Assembly: GCA_903871555.1 (NCBI GenBank)
Contig: CAIQHM010000017.1
Span: forward strand, 1 to 41,927
Length of the DNA stretch: 41,927 nucleotides
DNA from: an uncultured Actinomycetes bacterium
GTDB taxonomy: Bacteria; Actinomycetota; Actinomycetes; Nanopelagicales; Nanopelagicaceae
Direction of reading: 5' to 3'
How positions within the stretch are numbered: the first letter of the stretch is position 1; each line of letters opens with the position of its first letter. Of the stretch, positions 19,768 through 28,745 are shown one piece after another. The position numbers and the translations under genes are program-made. The notes below the pieces were generated by a model. The model was not told the DNA's origin. It was given only the letters and a program-made list of their open reading frames with translations, and did not search any database.

Positions 19768-21387
19768 CTAGGAAAGACCTAAATCAGATTCGAAACGTCC
19801 GCCTTCAAGACGGTCTTTAAGTGTCACCAAGAAGCGAGCAGCATCGGCGCCATCAACGATTCGGTGATCATATGAAAGTCCGAGATAGACCATTGAGCGA
19901 ACTGCAATTGTCTCGCCGCCATCTGTGCCCTTCATGACAACTGGTCGCTTAACTACTGCGCCAAGTCCAAGAATTGCAACCTGAGGTTGATTAATAATTG
20001 GTGTATCAAAGAGTGCGCCGCGACTTCCAGTATTTGTTATTGTGAAAGTTCCACCACCTAGTTCGTCAGGTGAAATCTTATTATCGCGAGTTCTGGCAGC
20101 AACATCTGCAATCTTTCGTGCAACGCCGCCCATATTCAAATCACCAGCATCACGAATTACCGGCACGAGGAGTCCACGTTCGGTATCGACAGCGATTCCA
20201 AGGTGTTCTGCCGCATGATAAGTAATTTGATCGCCAGTTACAGAAGCATTTAAAACTGGATGTTGCTTAAGCGCTTCACAAACAGCAACAGCGAAGAATG
20301 GCAAGAAGGAGAGTTTGGTTCCTTCACGCGTTTCGAAAGTTGGCTTGGCACGTTCACGCAATCTGGCAATCGCAGTCACATCAACTTCAATAACTGTTGT
20401 TAGCTGAGCGCTAACGTGGAGTGATTCCAACATGCGTTCTGCAATGACTTTACGAAGACGAGACATTGTCACTGTAGTTCCACGAAGTGGAGAAATAGCT
20501 ACCGGAGTAGCAGATGGCACAGGTGAAGTATTTTGCGTTACAAGAGCCGCGCTTTGCGCAACAGCGACAGGCGCTGCAGCGAGGACATCCTCTTTACGAA
20601 TTCGACCACCGATGCCTGTACCTCTAACTTTAGAGAGATCAACGTTATTTTCAGCGGCAAACTTACGAACAATCGGAGTCACATAAGCGTCATCATTCGC
20701 AGCAACAACTGGCGCAGCAACAACTGGCGCAGCAACAACTGGCGCAGCAACAACTGGCGCAGCAACAACTGGCGCAGCAACAACTGGCGCAGCAACAACA
20801 CCTGTGCCACCAATTACAGCGAGACGGGCTCCGACTGGAACAGTTGAATCAACCGCAACGTCTATAGAAACTAGAGTGCCAGATGCAGGGGATGGAATTT
20901 CAGTGTCAACTTTGTCGGTTGAAACTTCAAGAAGTGCTTCATCAACAGTTACTTGATCGCCAACGTTTTTAAGCCAACGTGTAACAGTGCCTTCAGTTAC
21001 TGATTCACCAAGTGCTGGCATCGTGACGATGGTGCCCGAAGAAGATGCAACGGCAGCTACTGGAGCGACAGCTACAGGAACTGAAACGGGAGCGACGACT
21101 ACGGGTACTTCAACAACAGGTGCAGCGGCTACAGGAGCCGGGGCAGATGCGCCATCGGCTATCACTGCAAGTTCGGCGCCAACCGCAACAGTTGAATCAA
21201 CTGCAACGAGAATCTTTTGTAGTACGCCAGCAACTGGCGATGGGATCTCAGTATCAACTTTGTCGGTTGAAACTTCTAGGAGTGGCTCATCAACAGCAAC
21301 CATATCGCCTTCATTTTTCAACCAACGTGTAACAGTTCCTTCAGTTACCGATTCGCCAAGTGCTGGCATCGTTACAGAAAAGGTCAT
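19768..21387 (-). CDS. sucB: 2-oxoglutarate dehydrogenase E2 (dihydrolipoamide succinyltransferase), two lipoyl domains
   Basis: Two [12 protein letters not shown] lipoyl-lysine motifs, peripheral-subunit-binding domain ([33 protein letters not shown]), catalytic [14 protein letters not shown]. Confidence 0.95.
   Translation of the reverse strand: MTFSVTMPALGESVTEGTVTRWLKNEGDMVAVDEPLLEVSTDKVDTEIPSPVAGVLQKILVAVDSTVAVGAELAVIADGASAPAPVAAAPVVEVPVVVAPVSVPVAVAPVAAVASSSGTIVTMPALGESVTEGTVTRWLKNVGDQVTVDEALLEVSTDKVDTEIPSPASGTLVSIDVAVDSTVPVGARLAVIGGTGVVAAPVVAAPVVAAPVVAAPVVAAPVVAAPVVAANDDAYVTPIVRKFAAENNVDLSKVRGTGIGGRIRKEDVLAAAPVAVAQSAALVTQNTSPVPSATPVAISPLRGTTVTMSRLRKVIAERMLESLHVSAQLTTVIEVDVTAIARLRERAKPTFETREGTKLSFLPFFAVAVCEALKQHPVLNASVTGDQITYHAAEHLGIAVDTERGLLVPVIRDAGDLNMGGVARKIADVAARTRDNKISPDELGGGTFTITNTGSRGALFDTPIINQPQVAILGLGAVVKRPVVMKGTDGGETIAVRSMVYLGLSYDHRIVDGADAARFLVTLKDRLEGGRFESDLGLS
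20701..20799. repeat. 15-bp tandem repeat within sucB linker
   Basis: AGCAACAACTGGCGC, six identical units plus 9 bp, encodes (VVAAP)n on minus strand. Confidence 0.97.
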
Positions 21388-21401
21388 TTTATTTTCTCCC
21401 G

Positions 21402-22769
21402 TTACCCGTGTGCATGAAGTGGTTTGCCTGCAAGTGCTAAGTGCGCTTCGCCAACAGCTTCGGAAAGTGTTGGGTGGGCATGAATAAGAGCAGCAACATC
21501 AGATGCTTCTGCTTCCCAGTTGAATATTAATTGTGCTTCAGCTAAAAGTTCGCCAACGCGAGCGCCAACCATATGAATTCCAAGCACTGGCCCACTCTTG
21601 GCGGCCACCAATTTAATCGCGCCTGCAGTCTTAAGAATTTGAGCCTTGCCATTTCCGGCTAAGTCGTAATTTAGTTCAACGACATCATGTCCGCGCTCTT
21701 TAGCTTGCGCAGTTGTTAAACCAACAGAGGCCACTTCTGGTTCAGAATAGGTAACGCGGGGAACGCCATCGTAATTAATTGGGCGGGGATTTAGGCCACC
21801 GATTTCCTCGGCTACCAAGATACCTTCGCCGAAACCAACATGCGCGAGTTGTAGAGTCGGGATTAAATCTCCAACGGCCCAGATTCCTGGAACATTTGTG
21901 CGGCATTTGTTATCGACCAAGACATAACCACGATCCATTGTTAGACCGGCTTCTTCATACCCAATATTTGCCGATACCGGACCACGTCCAACTGCTACTA
22001 GTAGGACTTCGGCGCTAAATGTTTTGCCATCTTCAAGAGTTACGGTTACGCCTTTTTTATCTTTGCTCGCAGACTTGAAGCGAGTACCAAGTTCAAAATT
22101 AATTCCACGCTTTCTAAAGGCACGTTCTAATTGCTTACTTGATGATTCATCTTCAAGTGCGACCAGGTGTGGCAAGCCTTCGATGATTGTCACTTCGGCG
22201 CCAAAAGATTTCCAGACCGATGCGAACTCGCAACCGATTACGCCGCCACCAAGAACGATCACACTTGCAGGTACGCGATCCATGGCGATTGCATGTTCGC
22301 TAGTAATAATTTGAACGCCATCGATTTCCAGACCGGGCAGCGTCTTTGGATAAGAACCAGTTGCTAGAACAATATTTTTTCCAGTGTACTTAACGCCGTT
22401 AACTTCAACTTCATTTTTTGATACAAGGCGACCGTGGCCTTCGATGTATGTAACGTTTCGGGATTTAACTAAACCTTGTAGACCTTTGTGTAACTTTGAA
22501 ACAACACCATCTTTATAAGCATTTACCGCCAACATATCGATTCCGATGAATTGGGTATTGACCCCAAAATCTGAAGAGTGACGAGAACTGTCGGCAACTT
22601 CACCAGCGTGTAATAAGGCTTTAGTTGGGATACAGCCGCGGTGCAAGCAAGTACCACCGAGCTTATTTTCTTCAATCAAAGCGACGCTTAATCCGAGCTG
22701 TGATGAACGTAGGGCGCAGGCATAACCGCCGCTGCCTCCACCAAGAATTACTACATCAAATTGCGACAC
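21402..22769 (-). CDS. lpdA: Dihydrolipoyl dehydrogenase
   Basis: [35 protein letters not shown] redox site, [10 protein letters not shown]-terminus. Confidence 0.96.
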   Translation of the reverse strand: MSQFDVVILGGGSGGYACALRSSQLGLSVALIEENKLGGTCLHRGCIPTKALLHAGEVADSSRHSSDFGVNTQFIGIDMLAVNAYKDGVVSKLHKGLQGLVKSRNVTYIEGHGRLVSKNEVEVNGVKYTGKNIVLATGSYPKTLPGLEIDGVQIITSEHAIAMDRVPASVIVLGGGVIGCEFASVWKSFGAEVTIIEGLPHLVALEDESSSKQLERAFRKRGINFELGTRFKSASKDKKGVTVTLEDGKTFSAEVLLVAVGRGPVSANIGYEEAGLTMDRGYVLVDNKCRTNVPGIWAVGDLIPTLQLAHVGFGEGILVAEEIGGLNPRPINYDGVPRVTYSEPEVASVGLTTAQAKERGHDVVELNYDLAGNGKAQILKTAGAIKLVAAKSGPVLGIHMVGARVGELLAEAQLIFNWEAEASDVAALIHAHPTLSEAVGEAHLALAGKPLHAHG

Positions 22770-22882
22770 AGAGCGCCTCTCACTAATTACTGCTTATTAC
22801 CCTTAGATAACTTGGGATTGAATCCAAACCGAAGCCCAATCTTGCCACGAAATCGCGCTGAGCCTAATTCGAAAATCTTCGA

Positions 22883-24382
22883 TTACTTCCGCGCTCGAGC
22901 TGGTTGTGATGAAGCCGACTCAACTAGGGCCACAATCGAGCGAAGGGCAATTCCTGTGCCACCAACTGGGGTATAGCCGTGGGGACCAGCCTCGTTATAG
23001 GAAGGTCCAGCAATATCTAGATGCAACCATGGAAGTTCTGGGGTTATGAACTCTTTTAGGAAGAGACCAGCTACCAACATCCCACCCATTCGATCACCGA
23101 TATTTGCAATGTCGGCAACAGGTGAATCAAGTGAGGCGCGAAGTTCTTCGGGAAGTGGCATAGGCCAGAAGGCCTCGCCCGCTTTCTGTGATGCTGTCAA
23201 AAATTCACCAGAGAATTCAAGATCATTTGTCATAACTGCACTTGTGCGGGTGCCAAGTGCTACAACTTGAGCACCAGTAAGAGTTGCGACATCGATAATT
23301 CCATCCAGCCCACCAGCCTTAGCTCCAACTTCTTGCGCTCGCACAAGCGCATCAGCCAAAACCAATCTACCTTCTGCATCGGGATTCAATACTTCAACAG
23401 TCTTGCCACCATAAATACTTATGATGTCACTTGGACGTGTTGCATTCTCACTGACCATATTTTCAGCAAGCGGAGCCCAAGCATCAATTGCGATTGGTAA
23501 CTTCAATTCTGCAATCGCGAATACAGCGGCTATTACAGCTGCCGCTCCACTCATGTCGCTCTTCATCGCTTCCATACCGTTAGCAGGCTTAAGGGCCAGA
23601 CCGCCAGTATCAAAAGTTATTCCCTTGCCAACAAGTGCGTAGCGCTTTTTAGCTTTACTTGGATTATAAGAAACGCGAAGCAAACGTGGTGGATTAGCAG
23701 AACCTTGGCCAACTCCAATAATTCCGCCGTAACCCTGCGACTTAAGGGTTACTTCATTCATGATTTCCACTTTAAGACCCAAAGGTGTCGCGATCTTCTT
23801 CATTCGAATACAGAATGAATCCGGCGTCAAATGACTTGGTGGCGTATTGATTAGATCTCTTACGGTTCTCGTATGTCGGGCAATAATTTCAGCGCGAACT
23901 AGAGCCCGTTTAACTGAAGCATCTGTTGTTGACTTCGTTGCGATGATAATTTGCGCAAGCGGTTCTTTAAACTCTGATTTAGTGCTCGATCTAAATTCGT
24001 TGAAGGCATATGCGCCAAGTGCCGCACCTTCAGCAACGGCAGAAATTTCGGCAAGTGTTGTGGCTGGAAGTGCGAATGTTGCAACTGCCTGCCCAGCTAG
24101 CGCTCTAGAAGCAGCTCCTGCAGCGCGACGAAGCGCTTCTGGTTCATATTTTTTCTGAGTTTCGCCAAGACCAGTGAAATATATTGTCTGTGGTTTAGCA
24201 AAAGGTACTTTAACAATCTCATCGCTCTTTCCCGTTGCACCCAAATTATTCAAAATCTCTAACAGGGCTTTTTCATTTAGCGTTACGGAGCCAGACTCAA
24301 TCTTTAATTTGCCGTCCATTTTCGATAGACCAACAACTGCGTAAGGAGTCGCGATAGTCGATGCTAACTTCAGCGCTTTCAT
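22883..24382 (-). CDS. pepA: Leucyl aminopeptidase (M17)
   Basis: VGKGITFDTGGLALKP, MKSDMSGAAAV, NPDAEGRLVLADAL. Confidence 0.96.
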   Translation of the reverse strand: MKALKLASTIATPYAVVGLSKMDGKLKIESGSVTLNEKALLEILNNLGATGKSDEIVKVPFAKPQTIYFTGLGETQKKYEPEALRRAAGAASRALAGQAVATFALPATTLAEISAVAEGAALGAYAFNEFRSSTKSEFKEPLAQIIIATKSTTDASVKRALVRAEIIARHTRTVRDLINTPPSHLTPDSFCIRMKKIATPLGLKVEIMNEVTLKSQGYGGIIGVGQGSANPPRLLRVSYNPSKAKKRYALVGKGITFDTGGLALKPANGMEAMKSDMSGAAAVIAAVFAIAELKLPIAIDAWAPLAENMVSENATRPSDIISIYGGKTVEVLNPDAEGRLVLADALVRAQEVGAKAGGLDGIIDVATLTGAQVVALGTRTSAVMTNDLEFSGEFLTASQKAGEAFWPMPLPEELRASLDSPVADIANIGDRMGGMLVAGLFLKEFITPELPWLHLDIAGPSYNEAGPHGYTPVGGTGIALRSIVALVESASSQPARARK

Positions 24383-24470
24383 CTAACCTCCAACAGTTCG
24401 GCAAATAATTTACGACCTGCGAACTATAAATCAATATCCGCACATTCCCTAAGTTGGCGGTAATTTGAGA

Positions 24471-24476
24471 TAAGTT
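24471..24476 (+). promoter_or_regulatory. Candidate -10 element for leaderless gcvT transcript
   Basis: TAAGTT, 7 nt, ATG 24484; no SD. Confidence 0.45.
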
Positions 24477-24483
24477 TGGCGCT

Positions 24484-25599
24484 ATGAAATCACCGTTATA
24501 CGACTGGCATCAATTAGCATCAGCAAAATTGGCAGATTTTGGGGGATGGGATATGCCCATCGAATACCCAAAGGGAGTGGCCGGTTTTAGTGGCGGAACT
24601 CTGGCCGAACATGCTGCAGTTCGCGAACGGGTCGGAATCTTTGATGTCTCGCACTTAGGAAAGATCAGCGTTAAAGGCGCTGGTTCAACAGCCTTTGTAA
24701 ATACAATGGTGACAAATGATTTGAATCGCATTGCCCCGGGAAGCGCGCAATACAACCTGTTCTGCAACGAAGACGGTGGCGTGATTGATGATCTTATTGT
24801 CTACGAATTTGCCGATGATGACATTTTTATAATTCCAAATGCATCGAATTGTGCCAAGGTTGCAGAAGGCTTAGCGGAAAAAGCACCGAGTGGAATTGAA
24901 GTTTTAAATATCCATCAAGACTTCGCGGTCCTAGCCCTGCAAGGCCCAGATAGTGAAAAGGTACTGAATAATTTGGGATTAACGTTAAACCTTGAATATA
25001 TGTCGTTCACTAAGACGAAGTTGCCTGGCTACGAAAATTTAGGAGATGTAATTATTTGTCGTACTGGGTATAGCGGAGAATTTGGTTACGAACTTCTGCC
25101 TGATTGGAATTCGGCCGAATCGCTCTGGAAACTCTTAGTGGCTGAAATTGCAAAATTCGACGGTCGGGTTTGTGGACTTGGTGCTAGAGATACATTGCGT
25201 ACTGAAATGGGATATCCACTTCACGGCCACGAACTGTCGTTGGATATAACACCGGTACAAGCAAGTGCTAGTTGGGCCGTCGTGTTGGCTAAAGAGAATT
25301 TCAGGGGTAAGGCGGCGCTCGAAGCGGAGAAAACTGCAGGTGCGAAGCGCGTACTGCGTGCACTTAAATGCAATGATCGTGGGATTCCTAGAGCCGGCAT
25401 GAGCGTTCTAGATAATAAGGGCGAAGCAATAGGAGAAGTTACGAGCGGCACTTTTTCACCAACTCTAAAAATTGGCATTGCACTTGCTCTTATAAAACCC
25501 GAGTTTAAGGTCGGAGATTTAGTGCAAGTAGATGTTCGCGGGCGATTAAGCAGCGCAACCGTTGTTAAAGCCCCGTTTGTCGCTTCTCACGTTCGCTAA
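24484..25599 (+). CDS. gcvT: Glycine cleavage system T protein (aminomethyltransferase)
   Basis: GGWDMPIEYP, VGIFDVSHLGKI, RTGYSGEFGYEL, LGARDTLRTEMGYPLHGHEL. Confidence 0.95.
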   Translation: MKSPLYDWHQLASAKLADFGGWDMPIEYPKGVAGFSGGTLAEHAAVRERVGIFDVSHLGKISVKGAGSTAFVNTMVTNDLNRIAPGSAQYNLFCNEDGGVIDDLIVYEFADDDIFIIPNASNCAKVAEGLAEKAPSGIEVLNIHQDFAVLALQGPDSEKVLNNLGLTLNLEYMSFTKTKLPGYENLGDVIICRTGYSGEFGYELLPDWNSAESLWKLLVAEIAKFDGRVCGLGARDTLRTEMGYPLHGHELSLDITPVQASASWAVVLAKENFRGKAALEAEKTAGAKRVLRALKCNDRGIPRAGMSVLDNKGEAIGEVTSGTFSPTLKIGIALALIKPEFKVGDLVQVDVRGRLSSATVVKAPFVASHVR

Positions 25600-26354
25600 T
25601 TTCCCAAATCTTTCTTAGCAACAATAACTGGGCGTCCAGATTCGAGAGTAAACACATTGATTCGGTTCTCAAATGCTGCCTTTAGCTCAGGAGAGTGGAT
25701 GACAAATTCAGATGTTCCATGCAGCAGAACTTTGCCTTCCTGCATTACAACAATCTTTTCGGCATACATGGCTGCCAAAGTTATGTCATGCATTGTCGAA
25801 ACAATGGTTACACCACGTTCTTTGAGCAGTTCGATATTGTTTAACACCGCGATTTGATGATGTAAATCAAGCGCACTAGTAGGTTCATCTAGAAGAATCA
25901 AAGTTGGTTCCTGCACAAGGGCTCGGGCGATCAGTGCGCGTTGCATCTCGCCACCGGAAAGTTGCGAGACATATTGGTTCTGCATTCCAAATAGTCCAGT
26001 CAACCTCAAGATATCTGCAACCAAATTTCGACTCTTGTTGCTCTCATTTCCCCAGCCATCGCGTTTTGATCGACCGAGCATTACATATTCGCTTACGCTC
26101 ATTCCAATCGGAATTTGTGGATGTTGCGGAACGAAAGCGACATTTCGATCATGATTTCTAAATACTTCAACCCCAGAGTCGCAAATAGATCCGGAATAAG
26201 GTTGCGAACCAAGCAAAGCTTTAAGAAAGGTAGTTTTACCTGCGCCGTTTGGGCCGACCAGACATGTCCATTTTCCGTCTTCAATTTCTACATTAATATC
26301 TTTAAGAACGTTGCGGTGTCCCAATCGAACGTTCAAATCTTCAACTTTTATCAT
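25596..26354 (-). CDS. btuD: Cobalamin-type (FecE/BtuD) ABC transporter ATP-binding protein
   Basis: VGPNGAGKTTFLKALLG, LSGGEMQRALIARAL, LLLDEPTSALD; same strand and downstream of the cobalamin riboswitch. Confidence 0.85.
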   Translation of the reverse strand: MIKVEDLNVRLGHRNVLKDINVEIEDGKWTCLVGPNGAGKTTFLKALLGSQPYSGSICDSGVEVFRNHDRNVAFVPQHPQIPIGMSVSEYVMLGRSKRDGWGNESNKSRNLVADILRLTGLFGMQNQYVSQLSGGEMQRALIARALVQEPTLILLDEPTSALDLHHQIAVLNNIELLKERGVTIVSTMHDITLAAMYAEKIVVMQEGKVLLHGTSEFVIHSPELKAAFENRINVFTLESGRPVIVAKKDLGN

Positions 26355-27379
26355 TGTGTTACCAGCCTCTTCTTTCTAAGGACCACGAGGAAGAACGGAG
26401 CGCCAACAAAGGCGGTAATTACACCGATTGGTAATTCGGCAGGGGAGAGAAGGGTGCGGGCTCCTAAGTCAGCAAGAACTAAGAAACTTGCGCCGACAAG
26501 TGCGATCGTTAGTAAACCTCGGTTTGTAACTCGATGGGTTATGCCACGAACCAAGTGGGGCACGACAATTCCGACGAATCCAATCAGCCCACTTGCAGAA
26601 ACGGCCGTGGCCGTGGCCAGCGTTGCCGCAACCACAGCGATCACGCGCAATTTATTCGGATTAATTCCGAGTGAATAAGCTTCTTCATCAGTCAACATCA
26701 AGCCATCTAGTTGCTTAGAAACTGTAATCAAAATTACAAGTGCTATCAGAATATATATTGATGACCAGGTAACAATTTGCCAATTGGCTACTGTTAATTC
26801 ACCAAGAATCCAGGAGTAAACCGGACGCAGCGAGGAACTATTGCGTTGTTGTAAATATGTTTGTACTGCCGTAGCAAATGATCCAACCGCGATGCCAGAT
26901 AGCAGAAGTGAATTTGGTTCAGCAAAAAATTTCCCAGAGATAAAGAAACTAGTTAATACCGCCAAGATTGCGCCGAAGAAAGAAAATATCGGTAGCAGGC
27001 TATATAGATCTGCACCAGCGCTGGTAATCGCGATTGTTGCACCTAATCCAGCCCCGGCGGCTGCGCCTAGTAGGTATGGATCAGCCAAGGGATTACGAAA
27101 AACTGTTTGATATACCGCACCACTTGTTGCAAGGGCGGCACCAACTAGTGCTGCGAGTAGCGCTCTTGGTAAACGAAGGTCTATCAAAAGGGTGCGCTCT
27201 TGACCGGTCAAACCATCTGGTAAACCAAAGAGAGTTCGGATTATTTTTACGAAATTAAGTGAGACCGGACCGAAACTTATTGCAAGAATTCCGACTACGA
27301 AGAGCAGAGCAAATGAAAGCGCAGTTATTTTCCAATTCCAGATTGGTGATAAGCCGCTATTGCTATTCTGCATCTTCAT
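26351..27379 (-). CDS. btuC: FecCD/BtuC-type ABC transporter permease
   Basis: 342 aa; RTLLIDLRLPRALLAALVGAALATSGAVYQTVFRNPLADPYLLGAAAGAGLG; FVGIVVPHLVR. Confidence 0.87.
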   Translation of the reverse strand: MKMQNSNSGLSPIWNWKITALSFALLFVVGILAISFGPVSLNFVKIIRTLFGLPDGLTGQERTLLIDLRLPRALLAALVGAALATSGAVYQTVFRNPLADPYLLGAAAGAGLGATIAITSAGADLYSLLPIFSFFGAILAVLTSFFISGKFFAEPNSLLLSGIAVGSFATAVQTYLQQRNSSSLRPVYSWILGELTVANWQIVTWSSIYILIALVILITVSKQLDGLMLTDEEAYSLGINPNKLRVIAVVAATLATATAVSASGLIGFVGIVVPHLVRGITHRVTNRGLLTIALVGASFLVLADLGARTLLSPAELPIGVITAFVGAPFFLVVLRKKRLVTQ

Positions 27380-27383
27380 TTAA

Positions 27384-28253
27384 TTACTTGATCTTTCCAA
27401 TTGCGGCGGCAATGAATTGGTAGAAGTCGATAAGTCTTGGCCCCCACCTTGATGGAATATCTTCAGGCAAGGCGATGACACTTTTATTCTTCACAGCTGT
27501 GATACCGGTCCAACCTGGACGTTTAGTAAGTGTGGCTGTTGATTCACCGTATTGGGCATCAGATAAAAATATAATTCTGGGATTAGCTTTGATTAGATAT
27601 TCAGATTGAAGCTGCGGATATCCTGCAGAATCTGCGGTAGCAGCAGGGTCGGCAACATTATCCAAATTGAAGTCTTTGTAAACTTTTCCAATAAAGGTAT
27701 CCGAAGTCGCGGTATATAGAGTGTTATCTAGCTCATGAAAGAAGCTTATTTTCACACTCTTCCGAGCGCTAACTATCGCAGATCGAATTTTACTCTTCAT
27801 ATTTACAACAATGTTCTGGGCGCTAGCAAGATGTCCGGTGGCGCGACCTAGGGCCGTTACTTCTAGATAGACCTGGCTTAAGTCTTTCGGCGCTCTCTCT
27901 AAAAAGACCTTAATTTTCAGTTTTTCTAGCGCTGCCTTAACTTCAACGGCCTTAGTGGCATCCGCATTTAGAACGACAAGATCTGGCTTGTAATTCATCA
28001 GCGCTTCTACATTTGGGCTAAATGCCGAAAGTTTTGAAATTGGGGCAGTAGTTGGAAAATTGGATAAATCATCGACAGCGATAACTTGGGCGCCTGCGCC
28101 AATTGCAAAGAGAATTTCAGTTGCACTAGGAGAAAGAGAAATAATTCTCTTTGGGTTCACCGATGCCGCTGAAGCTGGATAAATATTTACAATTGTTATT
28201 GCAATCACTGTCGCGCATATTCGAAACAATGCGCATATTCTAAAAGTTGACAT
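27384..28253 (-). CDS. btuF: BtuF-type periplasmic/lipid-face cobalamin-binding protein
   Basis: Signal peptide MSTFRICALFRICATVIAITIVNIYPASAAS then RIISLSPSATEILFAIGAGAQVIAVDDLSNFP; ATG 28253 preferred over ORF-track start 28352, which runs into riboswitch DNA. Confidence 0.87.
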   Translation of the reverse strand: MSTFRICALFRICATVIAITIVNIYPASAASVNPKRIISLSPSATEILFAIGAGAQVIAVDDLSNFPTTAPISKLSAFSPNVEALMNYKPDLVVLNADATKAVEVKAALEKLKIKVFLERAPKDLSQVYLEVTALGRATGHLASAQNIVVNMKSKIRSAIVSARKSVKISFFHELDNTLYTATSDTFIGKVYKDFNLDNVADPAATADSAGYPQLQSEYLIKANPRIIFLSDAQYGESTATLTKRPGWTGITAVKNKSVIALPEDIPSRWGPRLIDFYQFIAAAIGKIK

Positions 28254-28259
28254 AAAAAT

Positions 28260-28343
28260 CTCCCTCAAGCGTTTTTGAGGGAGGAAGTTTGGGCGATAAG
28301 AAAAATAAATTTCTCTTGAGGCCCGACCTTCCTCCGAGGTCGG
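28260..28343 (-). promoter_or_regulatory. Expression platform of cobalamin riboswitch (SD-sequestering hairpin plus competing upstream hairpin)
   Basis: Minus strand CTCCCTCAA-aaacgc-TTGAGGGAG-ATTTTT-ATG, SD GAGGGAG inside 3' arm; upstream hairpin CCGACCT-cggagga-AGGTCGG. Confidence 0.75.
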
Positions 28344-28354
28344 ATACTTCAATA

Positions 28355-28490
28355 ATGAATTAGGCGACCTGGCTTGGATCTGTAATCCATTGGATTCAAA
28401 TCTCTACAGTTGCGGGACAGCGCCGGATTTCCACCGGACTTCGCTAAACGCATTACTACTGAAAAAACGAGGTTTTATCAGTGGGGGAAA
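28355..28490 (-). ncRNA. Cobalamin (AdoCbl-type) riboswitch aptamer
   Basis: Minus strand AGTCCGGTGGAAATCCGGCGCTGTCCCGCAACTGTAGA ... AAGCCAGGTCGCC, the hallmark conserved core and 3' element, directly upstream of btuF. Confidence 0.93.
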
Positions 28491-28502
28491 GTTAGCACTA
28501 AA

Positions 28503-28721
28503 TTAATCTTTTTTGCGGGAACGCCTGCCAATTGTGAAAGCGATTCCAAGTGCGATGACCAGACCAGCGCCAGCAGCGAAAAGTTCGCCACCTTCTACGC
28601 CTTCGTGAGCATCTTCAATCGAATGCTCTGGTTCGTTATTCTCATTTCCATCAGCAAAGGCCGTTGCAGGAAGCGCCACTAACCCGAGCGACAAAATCAT
28701 TGCAAAGAGTTTTTGTTTCAT
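28503..28721 (-). CDS. Small secreted/membrane-anchored protein (signal peptide, acidic His/Glu stretch, C-terminal TM and basic tail)
   Basis: 72 aa MKQKLFAMILSLGLVALPATAFADGNENNEPEHSIEDAHEGVEGGELFAAGAGLVIALGIAFTIGRRSRKKD; -10 like TAGTCT 7 nt before ATG. Confidence 0.65.
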   Translation of the reverse strand: MKQKLFAMILSLGLVALPATAFADGNENNEPEHSIEDAHEGVEGGELFAAGAGLVIALGIAFTIGRRSRKKD

Positions 28722-28728
28722 GGCATAC

Positions 28729-28738
28729 AGACTACGCT
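28729..28738. promoter_or_regulatory. Overlapping divergent -10 elements (bidirectional leaderless promoter)
   Basis: AGACTACGCT: minus TAGTCT (28734..28729) and plus TACGCT (28733..28738), each exactly 7 nt from its ATG. Confidence 0.55.
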
Positions 28739-28745
28739 TTTCCCT

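Noticed and set aside
20701-20799. Possible CRISPR or satellite array
   Set aside because: Units are contiguous 15-mers with no spacers, in frame inside sucB and encoding a Val/Ala/Pro linker.
20533-20847. Plus-strand ORF with (RSNNW)n repeats
   Set aside because: Antisense shadow of the sucB 15-bp tandem repeat; sucB on the minus strand has full domain support.
20987-21487. Plus-strand Thr/Ala/Ser-rich ORF of 166 aa
   Set aside because: Antisense of sucB lipoyl domains and Ala/Val/Pro linker.
22770-22882. Possible small RNA between pepA and lpdA
   Set aside because: Short gap without convincing stem-loop or promoter signals.
28254-28352. ORF-track N-terminal extension of btuF (MKYPTSEEGRASREIYFSYRPNFLPQKRLREIF)
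   Set aside because: Translates the riboswitch expression platform; SD and signal peptide place the start at 28253.
28381-28410. tRNA-like TTCAAATC / T-loop resemblance
   Set aside because: Part of the cobalamin riboswitch; no acceptor or anticodon stems.
28459-28483. ACTGATAAAACctcGTTTTTTCAGT hairpin as terminator of the small ORF
   Set aside because: AU-rich weak stem inside the riboswitch 5' region; more likely a peripheral aptamer helix than an independent terminator.
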